A stretch of DNA of 64,000 nucleotides from Conus ventricosus (Eukaryota; Mollusca; Gastropoda; Neogastropoda; Conidae), in contig CM031618.1 in NCBI GenBank assembly GCA_018398815.1, forward strand, positions 49,555,023 to 49,619,022, in the 5' to 3' direction. Below, piece by piece: positions 54,596 to 64,000 of the stretch. The translations under genes and the position numbers were made by a program. The notes beneath the pieces were generated by a model that saw only the letters and a program-made list of their open reading frames with translations, did not search any database and was not told the DNA's origin. Position 1 is the stretch's first letter; each line of letters opens with the position of its first letter.

Positions 54596-55020
54596 AGAGA
54601 GAGAGGAGAGAAGAGAGAGAGAGAAGAGAGAGAGAGAGATCACCCAACAGGTAAAGGGAAGCAACTGGCAGAAGTTAGTCAGCCGATATCGATCGATACA
54701 GCGTGCACATACATAGTGGTTCACTTCACGCTCAGCAGGGTGTACTTCAGTCACCCCAGTCTTCTTTTACTCCTTTGTTCTTTGGCTATAACTCCAAGAA
54801 TCTCCATTGGTGAGATTTTTGGGTACGGTCACAAGTGAGGGTATGTCAACAGTTGTTGTTTTTTCCATTCATTCACTGAATTACTTCATGAGAGAAACAA
54901 AAACCTGCTTACAACGACAATGATGGTCATTCACGAATAAATGTTCATGTCATTTTAACAAAAACGGGTTTCTGGTTTGCTTTCCTTTACCTGCTGGGTA
55001 ATTAAACTCTCTCTCTCTCT

Positions 55021-55064
<44 letters not shown>

Positions 55065-55071
55065 ATGTGTG

Positions 55072-55129
<58 letters not shown>

Positions 55130-55331
55130 ATGTGTGTGTGCCTCAGCTACTGACCTGGTCTCCCTTTGGCTGATGAATATCTCTTTCAAATGATGTCAGT
55201 GTACCTTCTAAATTGCATTTGGATTTCAATGTTACAGATAGTCATCACACCTACATATTATTCTCCTTGTGTTAAACATGCCTCTAACTGGTACACTGCA
55301 TTGTTTTCTTCTTCTTCTTCTTCTTCTCTCT

Positions 55332-55393
<62 letters not shown>

Positions 55394-55789
55394 TCAATAT
55401 GGAGGTTATTGGATATTTTCCAGAAAAGTTTGTGGACCAACCCCCCCCCCCCCCCTCCACCTGGTTCATATGATAAAATGTGATGCACACACAGCAGTCA
55501 CACCAAGAACACACAGGGCCATCTGGGTCTAAATCTGCTTAGCTAGGAAACAAATCGTGATGTGTGGTTGAGTGTTAGTGGCTCTAAACTCTCAAGGTGT
55601 TGGGTGGCCTGCACATTTTCTCTTCGTGCCTCTATCTCAGTGCTCTGACCATTGTGTTTGTTGGTCAGTTAAGAAGCGAAGTGAATATGGAGAGTAGACA
55701 ATGGGGGAAGGTAGGGTACGGTTAGGGAAGATGCAGGGTGGTGGGAGAGAAGTGTATACTGAAGTGAAGATTTGGGGGGATATTTTGAT

Positions 55790-56500
55790 GTATTTATTAT
55801 GTTTTTTTACGTTTACTTGTTTGTATATTAACATAGTTACTTGTTCATTTATATTATCATTTCTGTCATTTTTGTCAACCTATCTCTGGTTTAGATATGC
55901 ATCCCTTTGTTTCTGATGGATCTACCTCCACATCCCACCCCCTACCCCCATCCCTGCCTTCCACAAACACACAAACTCCTATGTCCTATTGATTCAATTG
56001 GTGTTTTATGACTATGACATGGTTAGTGATAAATGATTATGGTGCTGTCAACTAGTGACGCAGTGCAGCGGAACCACATACCTTCAAATAAAGCTATCAG
56101 CACCATCAGCAGTCGTTTCACCTAAAATTGTAGATTAAAAATTCAATCCAAATCGGTGATGATCATGGTAATGAGGAGGAGAAGCAGGAGCGATGGGCGT
56201 TTGTGGTGATAGTGTTGTTGGGTGTGGTGGTTGTTTCCTGGTGGTGATGTCGGTTAACGTTAATGATACTGAGATTTGGGTGGGGATGATTGGGTGAGGG
56301 AGGGAGGGTGGGGTGGTCATGGGAGTGTGAAGGTGAGACAGTGACGTGACGAGTGTTGGGAAGTGGCGAGAAGTAAGGGGGGTGAACTGTGAGTGGGCTG
56401 AGAGATACTGTCGAGATGATAGCATTTTAGTAATAGCAATGATGTGATGGATTAGATGGTGGTGGTGATTATGATGTGGTACAGGAATGTAGATATATAT
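55790..56500 (+). repeat. Dispersed repeat W, copy 5
   Basis: GATATGCATCCCTTTG, CTCCTATGTCCTATTG, AAAGCTATCAGCACC and GTCGTTTCACCT are in the same order as the other copies. It ends about 80 bp before a C-run and CA array. Confidence 0.75.
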
Positions 56501-56550
56501 GTGTGCCCCCGCACACTCATGGCGAAACTGACAGTGCGTGCGTGCAGACA

Positions 56551-56641
56551 TCCCCCCCCCCCCCCCCCATGCACACACACCCTTCCACATACGTACACAC
56601 ACATGCGCGCCCACGCACGCACGCACAAACACACACACGCA

Positions 56642-56708
<67 letters not shown>

Positions 56709-56736
56709 CACACGTACACACACACACACACACACA

Positions 56737-56771
<35 letters not shown>

Positions 56772-56796
56772 CCTCTCTCTCTCTCTCTCTCTCTCT
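56551..56796. repeat. C-run, (CA)n and (CT)n microsatellites
   Basis: Poly-C at 56551-56568, CA repeats at 56640-56740, CT repeats to 56796. The next ~280 bp up to the Penelope-like element show nothing recognisable. Confidence 0.95.
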
Positions 56797-57089
56797 AAAA
56801 CATTTATCGTAGACGACAGATAAGTTCCTTGATCTGTAGATGGAAATTAGATTGTTTTAAAACAAAGTATGTCAGAAATATACATTGTATATGTGGTCAT
56901 AGCATATCAACTGATCACATTATTCTGTGAAGATTTCTGAAAAAATTCATTCCAAATACGTCTGTACAGCCTATTCAAAATGTTTCCCTGTCAGCAAGTG
57001 AAACATACCTTTTCTTTTTGCACTTAGCTAAAAGTCCAGTTGGCAAATACTTATAATAAATAAAAGTCAGTTGTGAGAGAAGAAGATTT

Positions 57090-57275
57090 TAGAAAAGTAG
57101 TTACAGACTCAGAATCAAAAACTTACTTGGAGAATATTTCGACAGTGTCGCCCTGTCTTCTTCAGCTCACTGTTGCTGTTGTGACAGCGAGGCTTGATGG
57201 GACGACTGTTGTGGTGGGTGAACGGTTGTCAGGATCTGATTGTAGATGGGGGGGGGGGGGGGGGGGGTGAGTTCA
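57090..57275 (-). repeat. PLE terminal repeat (pLTR), downstream copy
   Basis: TAGAAAAGTAGTTACAGACT through the G-run (57248-57267) and TGAGTTCA matches 60233-60421. On the minus strand the last codons of the PLE ORF read into it. It carries a hammerhead-like core at 57137-57165. Confidence 0.85.
57137..57165 (-). other. Hammerhead-ribozyme-like core in downstream pLTR
   Basis: The minus strand reads CTGAAGA, then a hairpin with GACAG pairing CTGTC (loop G GCGAC A), then GAAA. This equals the order CUGANGA, stem II, GAAA of the hammerhead core. One unpaired A follows CTGAAGA, and I could not pair a convincing stem I or stem III. Hammerhead motifs are known from the pLTRs of some PLEs. Candidate only. 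Confidence 0.35.
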
Positions 57276-57560
57276 CAGCCTTGATCTCTGTTCAGGCTGG
57301 GGCGTCTGGTCTTTATTTCGATGGCTTCTTTAACATTTCTTTTTGTGAGGAAGGGTTCTGTAGACAGGATCTTGGTTTCTTGGGGCTGAAACTGTGGCCT
57401 GTGGCTTGTAGATGTTCATGTATGGCATAAGTAGATCGGTTTTGGTGTTCCTGTAGACGGGTGGTGAGTAGTCTTGCTGTCTCGCCAATATAGGTATGGG
57501 TACAGTCTTGACACCCTACCTGGTACACTACACCACACTGTTTGAGGGGTCCGTTTTGTC
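57276..57560 (-). pseudogene. PLE GIY-YIG endonuclease domain
   Basis: This is the C-terminal nuclease that nicks the target DNA. The minus-strand translation shows VVYQVGCQDC, a CxxC as in PLE GIY-YIG modules (57500-57530), then THTYIGETARLLTTRLQEHQ (57440-57500), HEHLQATGHSF, and after a frameshift near 57370 the end FLTKRNVKEAIEIKTRRPSL (about 57300-57365). The ORF is out of frame with the RT by one or two shifts near 57545-57570. All landmark residues of the family (Y..YIG, R, E in KEA) appear present, so the domain is recognisable but not in one frame. Confidence 0.8.
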
Positions 57561-58833
57561 TTTGACATGGTCAGTTACTGGCGTAGGGAGTTGGTGGGTT
57601 TGTGGAACACTTTGCATCCATGTTGTTGGAAGGTCCTGGCTAGACGCTCTGAGACTCCTTTAATGTAAGGGATCCCCACTTTCACAGTGTCCGTATCTGT
57701 AGATGAAGGGTAGCGAATTCGAGGGTTGTCACACATCCATGCAGGGTATCCATTAGTGGAAAGGGCAGTCTTGATGTGTTTGTCTTCTTTCAGCTCTTCC
57801 TCCTTAGTGGAATACAGTACAGAGGCTCTGTGCATGAGGGTGTTGACAACAGATCTCTTGTGCTGGAGGGGGTGGTTAGAGTGAAAGTTCAGATATTGGT
57901 CAGTGTGGGTGAGTTTCCTATAAACGGTGGTCTCCACCCTGTCGTCATGGGTTCGGGTGATGAGTGTGTCCAGGAACGGGATCTTCCCTTCTACTTCAGT
58001 TTCGGAAGTAAATTGGATACTGTTGTCGATGGAATTCAGGTGGGTGGTGAAGCTGTCAACCTCCGTCTCCTGTATGCGGGTCATGGTGTCATCCACATAG
58101 CGGTACCGCATGCTGGGAGGGTTGGCAGCAGTCTCAAGGGCTACTTTTTCAAAATGTTCCATGTACAGGTTGGCTACCACTGGAGATACTGGCGAACCCA
58201 TGGCCGCTCCTTGTTTCTGCTGGTAGAACTCATGGTTAAATGAAAAGTAGGTGCTTGTGAGGCACAGTTCCAACAGTTCTAGCACCTGTTTTGTAGTGAG
58301 TTCACACCGGTGACGAAGGTGGTAGTCATCCGCAATCTTCTCCCGAATGACTTGGAGAGCCTTGGGTACAGGGACGCTAGTGAACAGTGCACAAACATCA
58401 TAGGAGACAAGTTTCTCCCCCGGAGCCAGTTGCTGGTTTTCCATCTTCTGTACAGAATCTGTGCTGTTAACTAAGTGGTGCTCGGTCTGCCCAACTGAAG
58501 GTCCCAATATTTGTGTCAGGAATTTGGAGGCATTGTACATGACACTGCCACAGCTGGACACAATGGGGCGGAGGGGGGCATCCTTCTTGTGTATCTTGGG
58601 TAATCCATACAGCTTAGGCGTGGATTCTGAAGTGGGGTAAAGACGTTGGTAAAGATTTCGGGAGATAGAATCTTCTTTCTTCCATTTCTTCAGTAGATTG
58701 ATAAGCTGGTTTTTCACTTTCTTCGTAGGGTCAGTCTTGAGTTTTTCATAGGTGTCTGTACCACTGAAAAAGGGTCTGTACTTTCTTGTTGTACTCATTT
58801 TTCGGTAACAATACTGTGGCTCTACCTTTGTCA
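57561..58833 (-). pseudogene. PLE reverse transcriptase domain
   Basis: This RT is related to telomerase RT and makes element DNA at the target. The longest frame (57575-58787) contains PKLYGLPKIHKKDAPLRPIV (about 58565-58625), LVSYDVCALFTSVPVP (motif A, about 58370-58415), QGAAMGSPVSPVVANLYMEH (motif B, 58155-58215), YRYVDDTMTR with the catalytic Asp pair (58079-58108; YVDD at 58088-58099) and EGKIPFLDTLITR. Upstream of a frameshift near 58785 the finger segment DKGRATVLLPKNEYNKKVQT (58775-58833) precedes it in another frame. The ORF is interrupted at 58833 by the nested LINE and resumes at 59446. Identification is firm. Confidence 0.9.
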
Positions 58834-59445
58834 ATAAGTTATATAAAGCTATGGTTAGACCGCATCTTGAATATGGCAATATAATTTGGTACCCACACTT
58901 GAAAAGACAGTCAATAGCAATTGAAAGAGTACAGAGAAGAGCTACTAAAATCTTGCAAGAATGTACAAACATGTCTTATACAGATAGATTAAATTACTTA
59001 AATTTGCACTCTTTAAAAGGTAGACGTATTAGAGGGGATTTGATTGAAGTGTTCAAAATATTTCACCAGCAAACGGACATACAGTGGGACTACTTTTTTG
59101 AGGCTGTTAAAACAGATAGAACAAGAAATTCGGAAGGCAAAATTTTTGTTAAGCAGTTTCATACTAACATGGGGAGATTCAAGTTCAGTAACAGAGTTAT
59201 TACTAACTGGAACAGTTTGACAACTGCACTTAAATTTGCTAAAAATACTAATGTTTTTAAGAATTTGCTGGATGAAGACTTGAAATTTAAAGTACAGTTT
59301 AGAAGCTTTGATGAATAAGAAGGAAAATTTATATTGCATGCATTTTCAACCCTGTCATAAAAGTAAAATAACACGAGGGGACATTGAAAGGCTTAACGGC
59401 CTATGTATTGATTACGTCCCTACACTACTACTACTACTACTACTA
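58834..59445 (+). mobile_element. 5'-truncated LINE nested in the PLE
   Basis: This is a plus-strand insertion in the minus-strand PLE ORF, between the codons for LPADKG and GRATVLLP. TTGTCA occurs on both sides (58828-58833 and 59447-59452), a short target-site duplication. The 3' end is an ACT triplet tail (59422-59445). Only the last ~480 coding bases of the LINE are present, which is typical of abortive LINE reverse transcription. Its age must be less than that of the PLE. Confidence 0.85.
58836..59318 (+). pseudogene. LINE reverse transcriptase C-terminal fragment
   Basis: One uninterrupted frame starts KLYKAMVRPHLEYGNIIWYP and continues with ERVQRRATKILQ, DRLNYLNLHSLKGRRIRGDL and IEVFKIFHQ, ending at the natural stop at 59316-59318. 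This is the thumb and C-terminal region common to Jockey/CR1-type LINEs. The polymerase active site is absent. The lack of any stop or frameshift suggests a recent insertion. ATG at 58851 is just an internal Met. Confidence 0.85.
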
Positions 59446-60232
59446 CTTGTCAGCTGGAAGTATGACGATGCTGTCGTCTTGTCTCAAGTTTTTCAAGGTT
59501 TGTTTTTCCTCTCGTGAAATGTTGGACTTGGGTGGCTTACTGGACTTTATGGCTTTGACCACTTCGCTCCGTAGGCTGTCTGCTGTGGCTTTGTCTTTGA
59601 TCTGGCTGCACGCTGCTTCAGTGGAAGCTACGATTTCCTTGACTGGAATCGATGTGGGCGCAACACAAAAGTAAGTCCTTTCTTCAGCACACTTGATTCA
59701 CTGTCACTGAGAGCACGGTTGGAAAGGTTGATAATCCATTTGTTGGTGTCTATGGCGTTGGAGGTCAATAAGTTTCCGTTGGGTGTTTGTTTCTGGCGAA
59801 AGCGTTCGAACTTTTCGCGTTGCCTGTGTTTGTAAACATTGAATTCGTGCGCATGCACGAGGTGGCATGAAAGTAAAATGTCGTCTGCTATTTCCTGTGG
59901 GAGGATTCTGTAAAGTTCCACGTTTGTCTTTCGGATTTCGTCATCGAGCCTTCGGATGTTGTAGTCGCATTGTCCGATTCTTTCTTGGATCAGAAGTCGT
60001 TCAGCTTTCTTCAAGATCTGGGAAGCATTGATTCCCTTTACACACAAGTTTTTAAATGAAGGCTTGGGGGAGTGACTCGTTCACGATGGCACCGAATGTT
60101 GAAATGTTTATGGTTTTGCCATCTCGCTAGTTTGAGTTGCCGTTTTTCGTGTTTCCTCACTGTCTTCAAGACTTCACGTCCATGTTGGCGAAATAAATAA
60201 GAATATAGGTTTCTGGATTCTGGATTCGACAT
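59446..60232 (-). pseudogene. PLE N-terminal region
   Basis: The minus strand starts with ATG at 60230-60232, immediately inside the upstream pLTR. It reads LFRQHGREVLKTVRKHEKRQ and FNIRCHRERVTPPSL, and after a shift near 60045 LKKAERLLIQERIGQCDYNI, WIINLSNRALSDSESSVLKK and GLTF. After a shift near 59640 it reads IPVKEIVASTEAACSQIKDK, then ISREEKQTLKNLRQDDSIV and ILPADK, where the nested LINE breaks in. The WxINLSxRxLxxxExxVLKKGL signature is a known N-terminal landmark of PLE proteins with a GIY-YIG domain. Confidence 0.85.
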
Positions 60233-60421
60233 TAGAAAAGTAGTTACAAACTCAGAATCAAAAACTTACTTGGAGAATATTTCGACAGGATCGCCCTGTC
60301 TTCTTCAGCTCACTGTTGCTGTTGTGAGGTTGTGGCAGCGAGGTTTGATGGGACGACTGTTGTGAGGGGTGAACGGTTGTCAGGATCTGATTGTAGATGG
60401 GGGGGGGGGGGGGGGAGTTCA
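60233..60421 (-). repeat. PLE terminal repeat (pLTR), upstream copy
   Basis: Matches 57090-57275 with few changes, including the G-run (60399-60415). It presumably supplies the promoter for the minus-strand transcript, by analogy with other PLEs. The ORF ATG follows at once on the minus strand. Confidence 0.85.
60280..60308 (-). other. Hammerhead-ribozyme-like core in upstream pLTR
   Basis: Same arrangement as at 57137-57165, but stem II is a perfect 6-bp pairing, GACAGG with CCTGTC, around GCGAT. The extra A after CTGAAGA is present here too, so it is a family feature and not a random error. Confidence 0.35.
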
Positions 60422-60631
60422 AAGAGAGAGAAGAAGAATTATATGAGGTTTATTTTTTTCATATTTGATTAAGTGGATTTTCTTTTTTTGTGTTATAGCT
60501 GCACATAATTTAATTGTTTTGACTCGTGTTAATGTTTTTTCCCAGCCCTGATTTTATTCGTCTAGTATAACGTGATGTGGAAACACGTAAAACAAAACAA
60601 TTACAGCAACAGACAGTCAGAGAGAGAGATG

Positions 60632-60690
<59 letters not shown>

Positions 60691-60985
60691 GAAAAGAGAG
60701 AGAGAGAGAGAGAGAGAATTGCACACATGTACACATGCACAAAAGCACGCCCACATGCACTGACGCATGTACACACTTACACCTACCCACTGGACACTCC
60801 CCCACCACCCCACCCCCAACCCCACACACAAGCAGAGGAACGTTTACCAATGGATTGCTACCAGGTATTGTGTTCCGCATTGATATGATGCCAGTTCTTC
60901 CAGTCATTAAAACAAGAGACACAACACTTGAATATTTCCAGACCTAGATGTATTGCCAATATGATTGTTATCACAGATGTGTGTG
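60422..60985. repeat. PLE flank, (GA)n array and short unique stretch
   Basis: 60422-60616 is AT-rich flank, 60617-60717 is GA repeats with breaks, and 60718-60985 is unrecognised sequence. No gene. Confidence 0.8.
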
Positions 60986-61031
60986 TGTGTGTGTGATTGT
61001 GTACACGTGTGCGTGCGTGCATGTGTGTGTG

Positions 61032-61103
<72 letters not shown>

Positions 61104-61111
61104 TAAGAGAC

Positions 61112-61160
<49 letters not shown>

Positions 61161-61200
61161 AAAGAGAGAGAGAGAGAGAATGAGAGAGAGAGATGCTTTT
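60986..61200. repeat. (TG)n then (GA)n microsatellite
   Basis: TG repeats at 60978-61100, then GA repeats with breaks to 61193. Confidence 0.95.
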
Positions 61201-61228
61201 TTCTTCCATTTCCTTCTCATTCGCGTAA

Positions 61229-61230
61229 AT

Positions 61231-61299
<69 letters not shown>

Positions 61300-61437
61300 C
61301 GCGCACACACACACATACACACATGCACACACGCACACATGCACACACACGTGCGCGTGCGCACACACGGGCGCGTGTGCTTACATAGACGCACAGACAC
61401 ACACATACACACACAAACGTACACACACGCGCGCGCG

Positions 61438-61507
<70 letters not shown>

Positions 61508-61531
61508 ACACAACACACGGGCGCGCGCGCG

Positions 61532-61568
<37 letters not shown>

Positions 61569-61630
61569 GCACTCACGTACACACTCTTGCACACGCGCAC
61601 GCAAGCACATGCGCATGCTCGCGTGCACGC
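61229..61630. repeat. (CA)n arrays with CG cores
   Basis: About 400 bp of CA repeats interrupted by GCGCGC runs at about 61296, 61428-61438 and 61519-61540. Such alternating purine-pyrimidine DNA can form Z-DNA. It precedes repeat Z, as at 21072-21287. Confidence 0.95.
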
Positions 61631-61778
61631 ACATTCAGATCTACTCAACCATTTTTCAGCCAAAGCGGCCATGTAAGGCATCGCAGACCAAACATTACTC
61701 CCAGCTGAGGGACATTTCTTTCCTTTTGTTTTCTCTTTCCTCTCTTCTTCTCTTCTCTGCCACTGTTTGAAAAGGAGT
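61631..61778 (+). repeat. Repeat Z, copy 2
   Basis: Matches 21288-21415 and ends at the same AGGAGT point, then continues with unrelated sequence. Confidence 0.7.
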
Positions 61779-61799
61779 CATTCTTGCAAAATGTGTATA

Positions 61800-62340
61800 G
61801 AGGTAGTAGTAATAGTAGTAGTAGTAGTTGTAGTGATAGTAATAATGAGAATAATAATGATAATAATAATGAATACTTATATAGCGCCTATTCTCGGCTA
61901 GAGGCCAAGCTCTAAGCGCTTTACAATCAACACTCGTTTACACAACGGGCTGCCTACCTGGGTAGTGCCGACTGAAGAGCTGACAGCTGGCGCTTCATTC
62001 AGTCGTTTCTCGTGTCATCCAGTCAGTATCGTTCAATATTGAACACTCATTTTCCTTACTTCCTTCATTTTTTTTCCATTTCTCACGCAGGGTGCATGCT
62101 ATGTGTAACGTGTCATCCATACCAACGGCCAAACTGGCCTACTCTTCCGAAAGTTGGTGATGGGACTTTACGTGTGTGCAAGATGTTATGCGTGCGTTCA
62201 CACACGGAACCTCGGTTTATAGTCTCATTCGAAGGAAGAAGAAGAAGACTGTTTCATACTAACAGAGACCTGAGAAACATACACCCCCTTCCTTTTCCCT
62301 TCCTACACCTGTCGCAGATTACTCAAATTGAAGAATAAAC
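61800..62340 (-). mobile_element. SINE or LINE 3' end, minus strand
   Basis: The plus strand shows an AGT/AATAAT triplet tail at 61803-61872, then TACTTATATAGCGCC and AGCGCTTTACA. Read on the minus strand this is a GCGC...GGCGCTATATAAGTA terminus followed by ATT repeats, the common 3' end of CR1/L2-like LINEs and the SINEs that use them. No RT frame is visible upstream on the minus strand (to 62340), which favours a SINE or a very short LINE end. The 5' limit is uncertain. Confidence 0.5.
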
Positions 62341-62351
62341 TTCCGCTTCCG

Positions 62352-62438
<87 letters not shown>
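62352..62438. repeat. (CT)n microsatellite
   Basis: About 85 bp of pure CT repeats after GCTTCC repeats. The following 270 bp show no recognisable feature. Confidence 0.97.
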
Positions 62439-62439
<1 letters not shown>

Positions 62440-62706
62440 ATTTATGGCTCGATTAAAGTAGACATGAATAAAAAGAGACCATTATGAGTCAAAACTAAGA
62501 TTTAAGAAATGTCGCACGCTAACACTTAGCGCAATAGAAAAACGATTTGGATCGTCAGTTAACAGAGAACAATTTGGATCCTGATTTACTTGATACATAA
62601 TAATGCGAGAGATACTATTTTTCACGACTATGCTTTTCACCCCTTTAGTCCCCAGATAGATATTTTTTTCTTTTAGCCCGGCTGATTACAAAGGGTCATA
62701 TCAGGA

Positions 62707-62736
62707 CTGAAATAGCTAGCTAGCTAGCTACCTAAC

Positions 62737-62806
<70 letters not shown>
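62707..62806. repeat. (TAGC)n then (TAGA)n tetranucleotide array
   Basis: TAGC repeats at about 62714-62730, then TAGA repeats to 62806, ending exactly where homology to a PLE reverse transcriptase begins. Confidence 0.95.
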
Positions 62807-62807
<1 letters not shown>

Positions 62808-64000
62808 TGGGGTGTGCTGGAGCCTGAGAAAACTAAGACACCTTATTTTTACCATCTTCCTAAAGTCCACAAAGATTTACATAAACCTCCTGGACGTCCA
62901 ATTGTGTCAGGAGTCAATGGACCAACTGAACGTCTCTCAAAGCTAGTGGACCATTGGCTCCAGCCTCTTGTACAAAACCTTACGTCCTACATCAAAACAC
63001 AACTCACTTCCTGAACATCTTGGAAGAATGGAAAATCACTCAACAGCCTCTGGCGAATGAAGTATTGATCGTCACTGTTGATGTGGTTGAGTTGTACACA
63101 AATATACCTCATCATGAAGTGGCGATTTCCTGAAAGAAATCATCGCCAGTTTTGGTCATCATTTGAAAGAAAGCCCCTCTGTTCCATTACTACTGGAGAT
63201 CGTTGAACACGTCCTTCAAAACAACGTGTTTGATTTTGATGGTGAGCTGTTCCAACAAGTCCATGGCACGGCAATGGGGGCCCCAATGGCTCCCTCCATT
63301 TTCATGGCATGGTTAGAACAACGGCTACTGGCAACTTCACCCTGGCATGTCCATCCAAAATTCTGGCGTCGTTTCATTGATGACATTGTCATACTCTGGT
63401 TCCATGGGGAAAGCCAGGTGCTTTTGTTCCTCAACTGGATAAACAACCAGCATGCCACGATAAAGTTTACAGCCAACTATGGTAGAACCAACATCCCTTT
63501 CCTGGACGTCAACATTACCACAGACCTTCACACTAAATCCACGGATGCTCACATGTACCTACCCTTCAACTCCTGCCACCCTAGATACTGTCTGAGAGGT
63601 ATCCCCTACGGGAAGACTATCCGCCTGCGAAGAATCTGTTGTAAAGATGATGTGTTCCTGAAACGATGCAGAGAGCTGAGAACCCACCTACATAACCGTG
63701 GCTTTCCATTAGCTCTGGTGGACTCTGCCATCAACAAGGCACAGACATTTCCCAGGGAGGATGCACTCCAGTACCAATGGAAGAACCATCAGTCAGACAG
63801 GGTACCATTTGTTATCCGCCATAACCCTTCCAACCCTCCCCTGGCCTTTTGGCTGAAGGAAAAATGACGGAGCTCCACAGAAGTAGACGCATGAAGAGAG
63901 CCGTTCCCAAACCTCCCATTGTTGGTGAGCGTAACTGTCGCAATCTGAGGAACAATCTGATGCCCAGCAAACCACCAGCAGTACAACATCAAGCGTCTGC
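62807..64000 (+). pseudogene. Second, distinct Penelope-like RT, cut by the window edge
   Basis: The translation gives FYHLPKVHKD (62847-62876), GRPIVSGVNGPTERLSKLVD, VTVDVVELYTNIPHHE (motif A, about 63075-63120), GTAMGAPMAPS (motif B, 63266-63300), WRRFIDDIVILW (motif C, Asp pair near 63378), IKFTANYGRTNIPFLDVNIT and SCHPRYCLRGIPYGKTIRLR RIC. These fit the PLE subgroup with an IDD active site and not the YVDD type at 57561. Frameshifts fall near 62995, 63127 and 63862. After the last, LHRSRRMKRAVPKPPIVGER is the linker before the GIY-YIG domain, which would lie beyond 64000. The 5' part is missing: homology starts at the TAGA array. Confidence 0.88.

Larger units (their letters stand above)
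52266..56570. repeat. Repeat unit T, second copy in D2
   Basis: Starts ACATATCTTTACCTATGATC and follows 47229-51745 about 5.04 kb later. It is more diverged than the D1/D2 pair and lacks most of the LINE fragment: only its last ~45 bp remain at 55395-55440, after 55135-55390, which is different sequence with TTC/TC arrays. Microsatellites lie at 54060-54240 (TG with a CG core), 54560-54640 (GA), 55010-55135 (TC then TG) and 55318-55393 (TC). Confidence 0.8.
57090..60421 (-). mobile_element. Penelope-like element (PLE), full length with LTR-like ends
   Basis: PLEs are retroelements with a telomerase-related reverse transcriptase joined to a GIY-YIG endonuclease. Both domains are seen here in the normal order on the minus strand. 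The element is bounded by direct repeats of ~185 bp (57090-57275 and 60233-60421). GAGAGAAGAAGA at 57075-57086 and at 60426-60437 may be a 12-bp target-site duplication, though it is low complexity. The ORF is broken by several single-base shifts and by a nested LINE (58834-59445). Without the nested LINE it is about 2.7 kb. Confidence 0.85.

Noticed and set aside
57776..58243. 155-codon plus-strand frame over the PLE
   Set aside because: It is antisense to the clear PLE reverse transcriptase and is a shadow of it.

Overview
This window looks like non-genic DNA from an animal nuclear genome. A marine mollusc, probably a gastropod, fits best, but that is an inference from repeat content and not from a marker gene. 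There are no bacterial-style operons and no recognisable host gene. What is present is long CA, TC and TG microsatellites, minisatellites, a tRNA-headed retroposon, several broken LINE reverse transcriptases, two different Penelope-like elements (PLEs) and large duplicated blocks. Two runs of N (100 and 1000 bases) mark assembly gaps. Base quality is uneven: about 1-1000 and 34000-45500 carry many extra homopolymer bases, so reading frames there are unreliable.

Layout. 1-4460 (block A) is an inverted copy of 38988-43372. 4577-4676 is a gap. 4677-8640 holds microsatellites and unrecognised DNA. 8641-11227 is a CR1/L2-like LINE bracketed by an ~84-bp direct repeat. 11228-14760 (block B) is non-coding. 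14763-19868 is a ~2.5-kb tandem duplication with nested ~500-bp units. 19866-21287 is mostly microsatellite. 21416-33000 (block D1) holds a 48-bp minisatellite, a near-perfect palindrome, a LINE 3' fragment and a ~75-bp minisatellite. 33001-34000 is a gap. 34001-38240 (block E) recopies the LINE end plus block B. 38240-38690 is a minus-strand LINE tail. 38988-43372 is the inverted partner of block A. 41700-52264 (block D2) recopies D1, and 52266-56570 is a further tandem copy of its right half.

The right end is the best organised part. 57090-60421 is a PLE on the minus strand with LTR-like repeats at both ends, a reverse transcriptase, a GIY-YIG endonuclease and a later LINE nested inside it. 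At 62807-64000 a second, clearly different PLE starts next to a tetranucleotide array and runs off the window.

The order B-D1-gap-E(B copy)-D2 suggests either a recent large segmental duplication or two haplotypes joined in one scaffold. No set of genes here works together as a host pathway. The elements are related by insertion, nesting and duplication.
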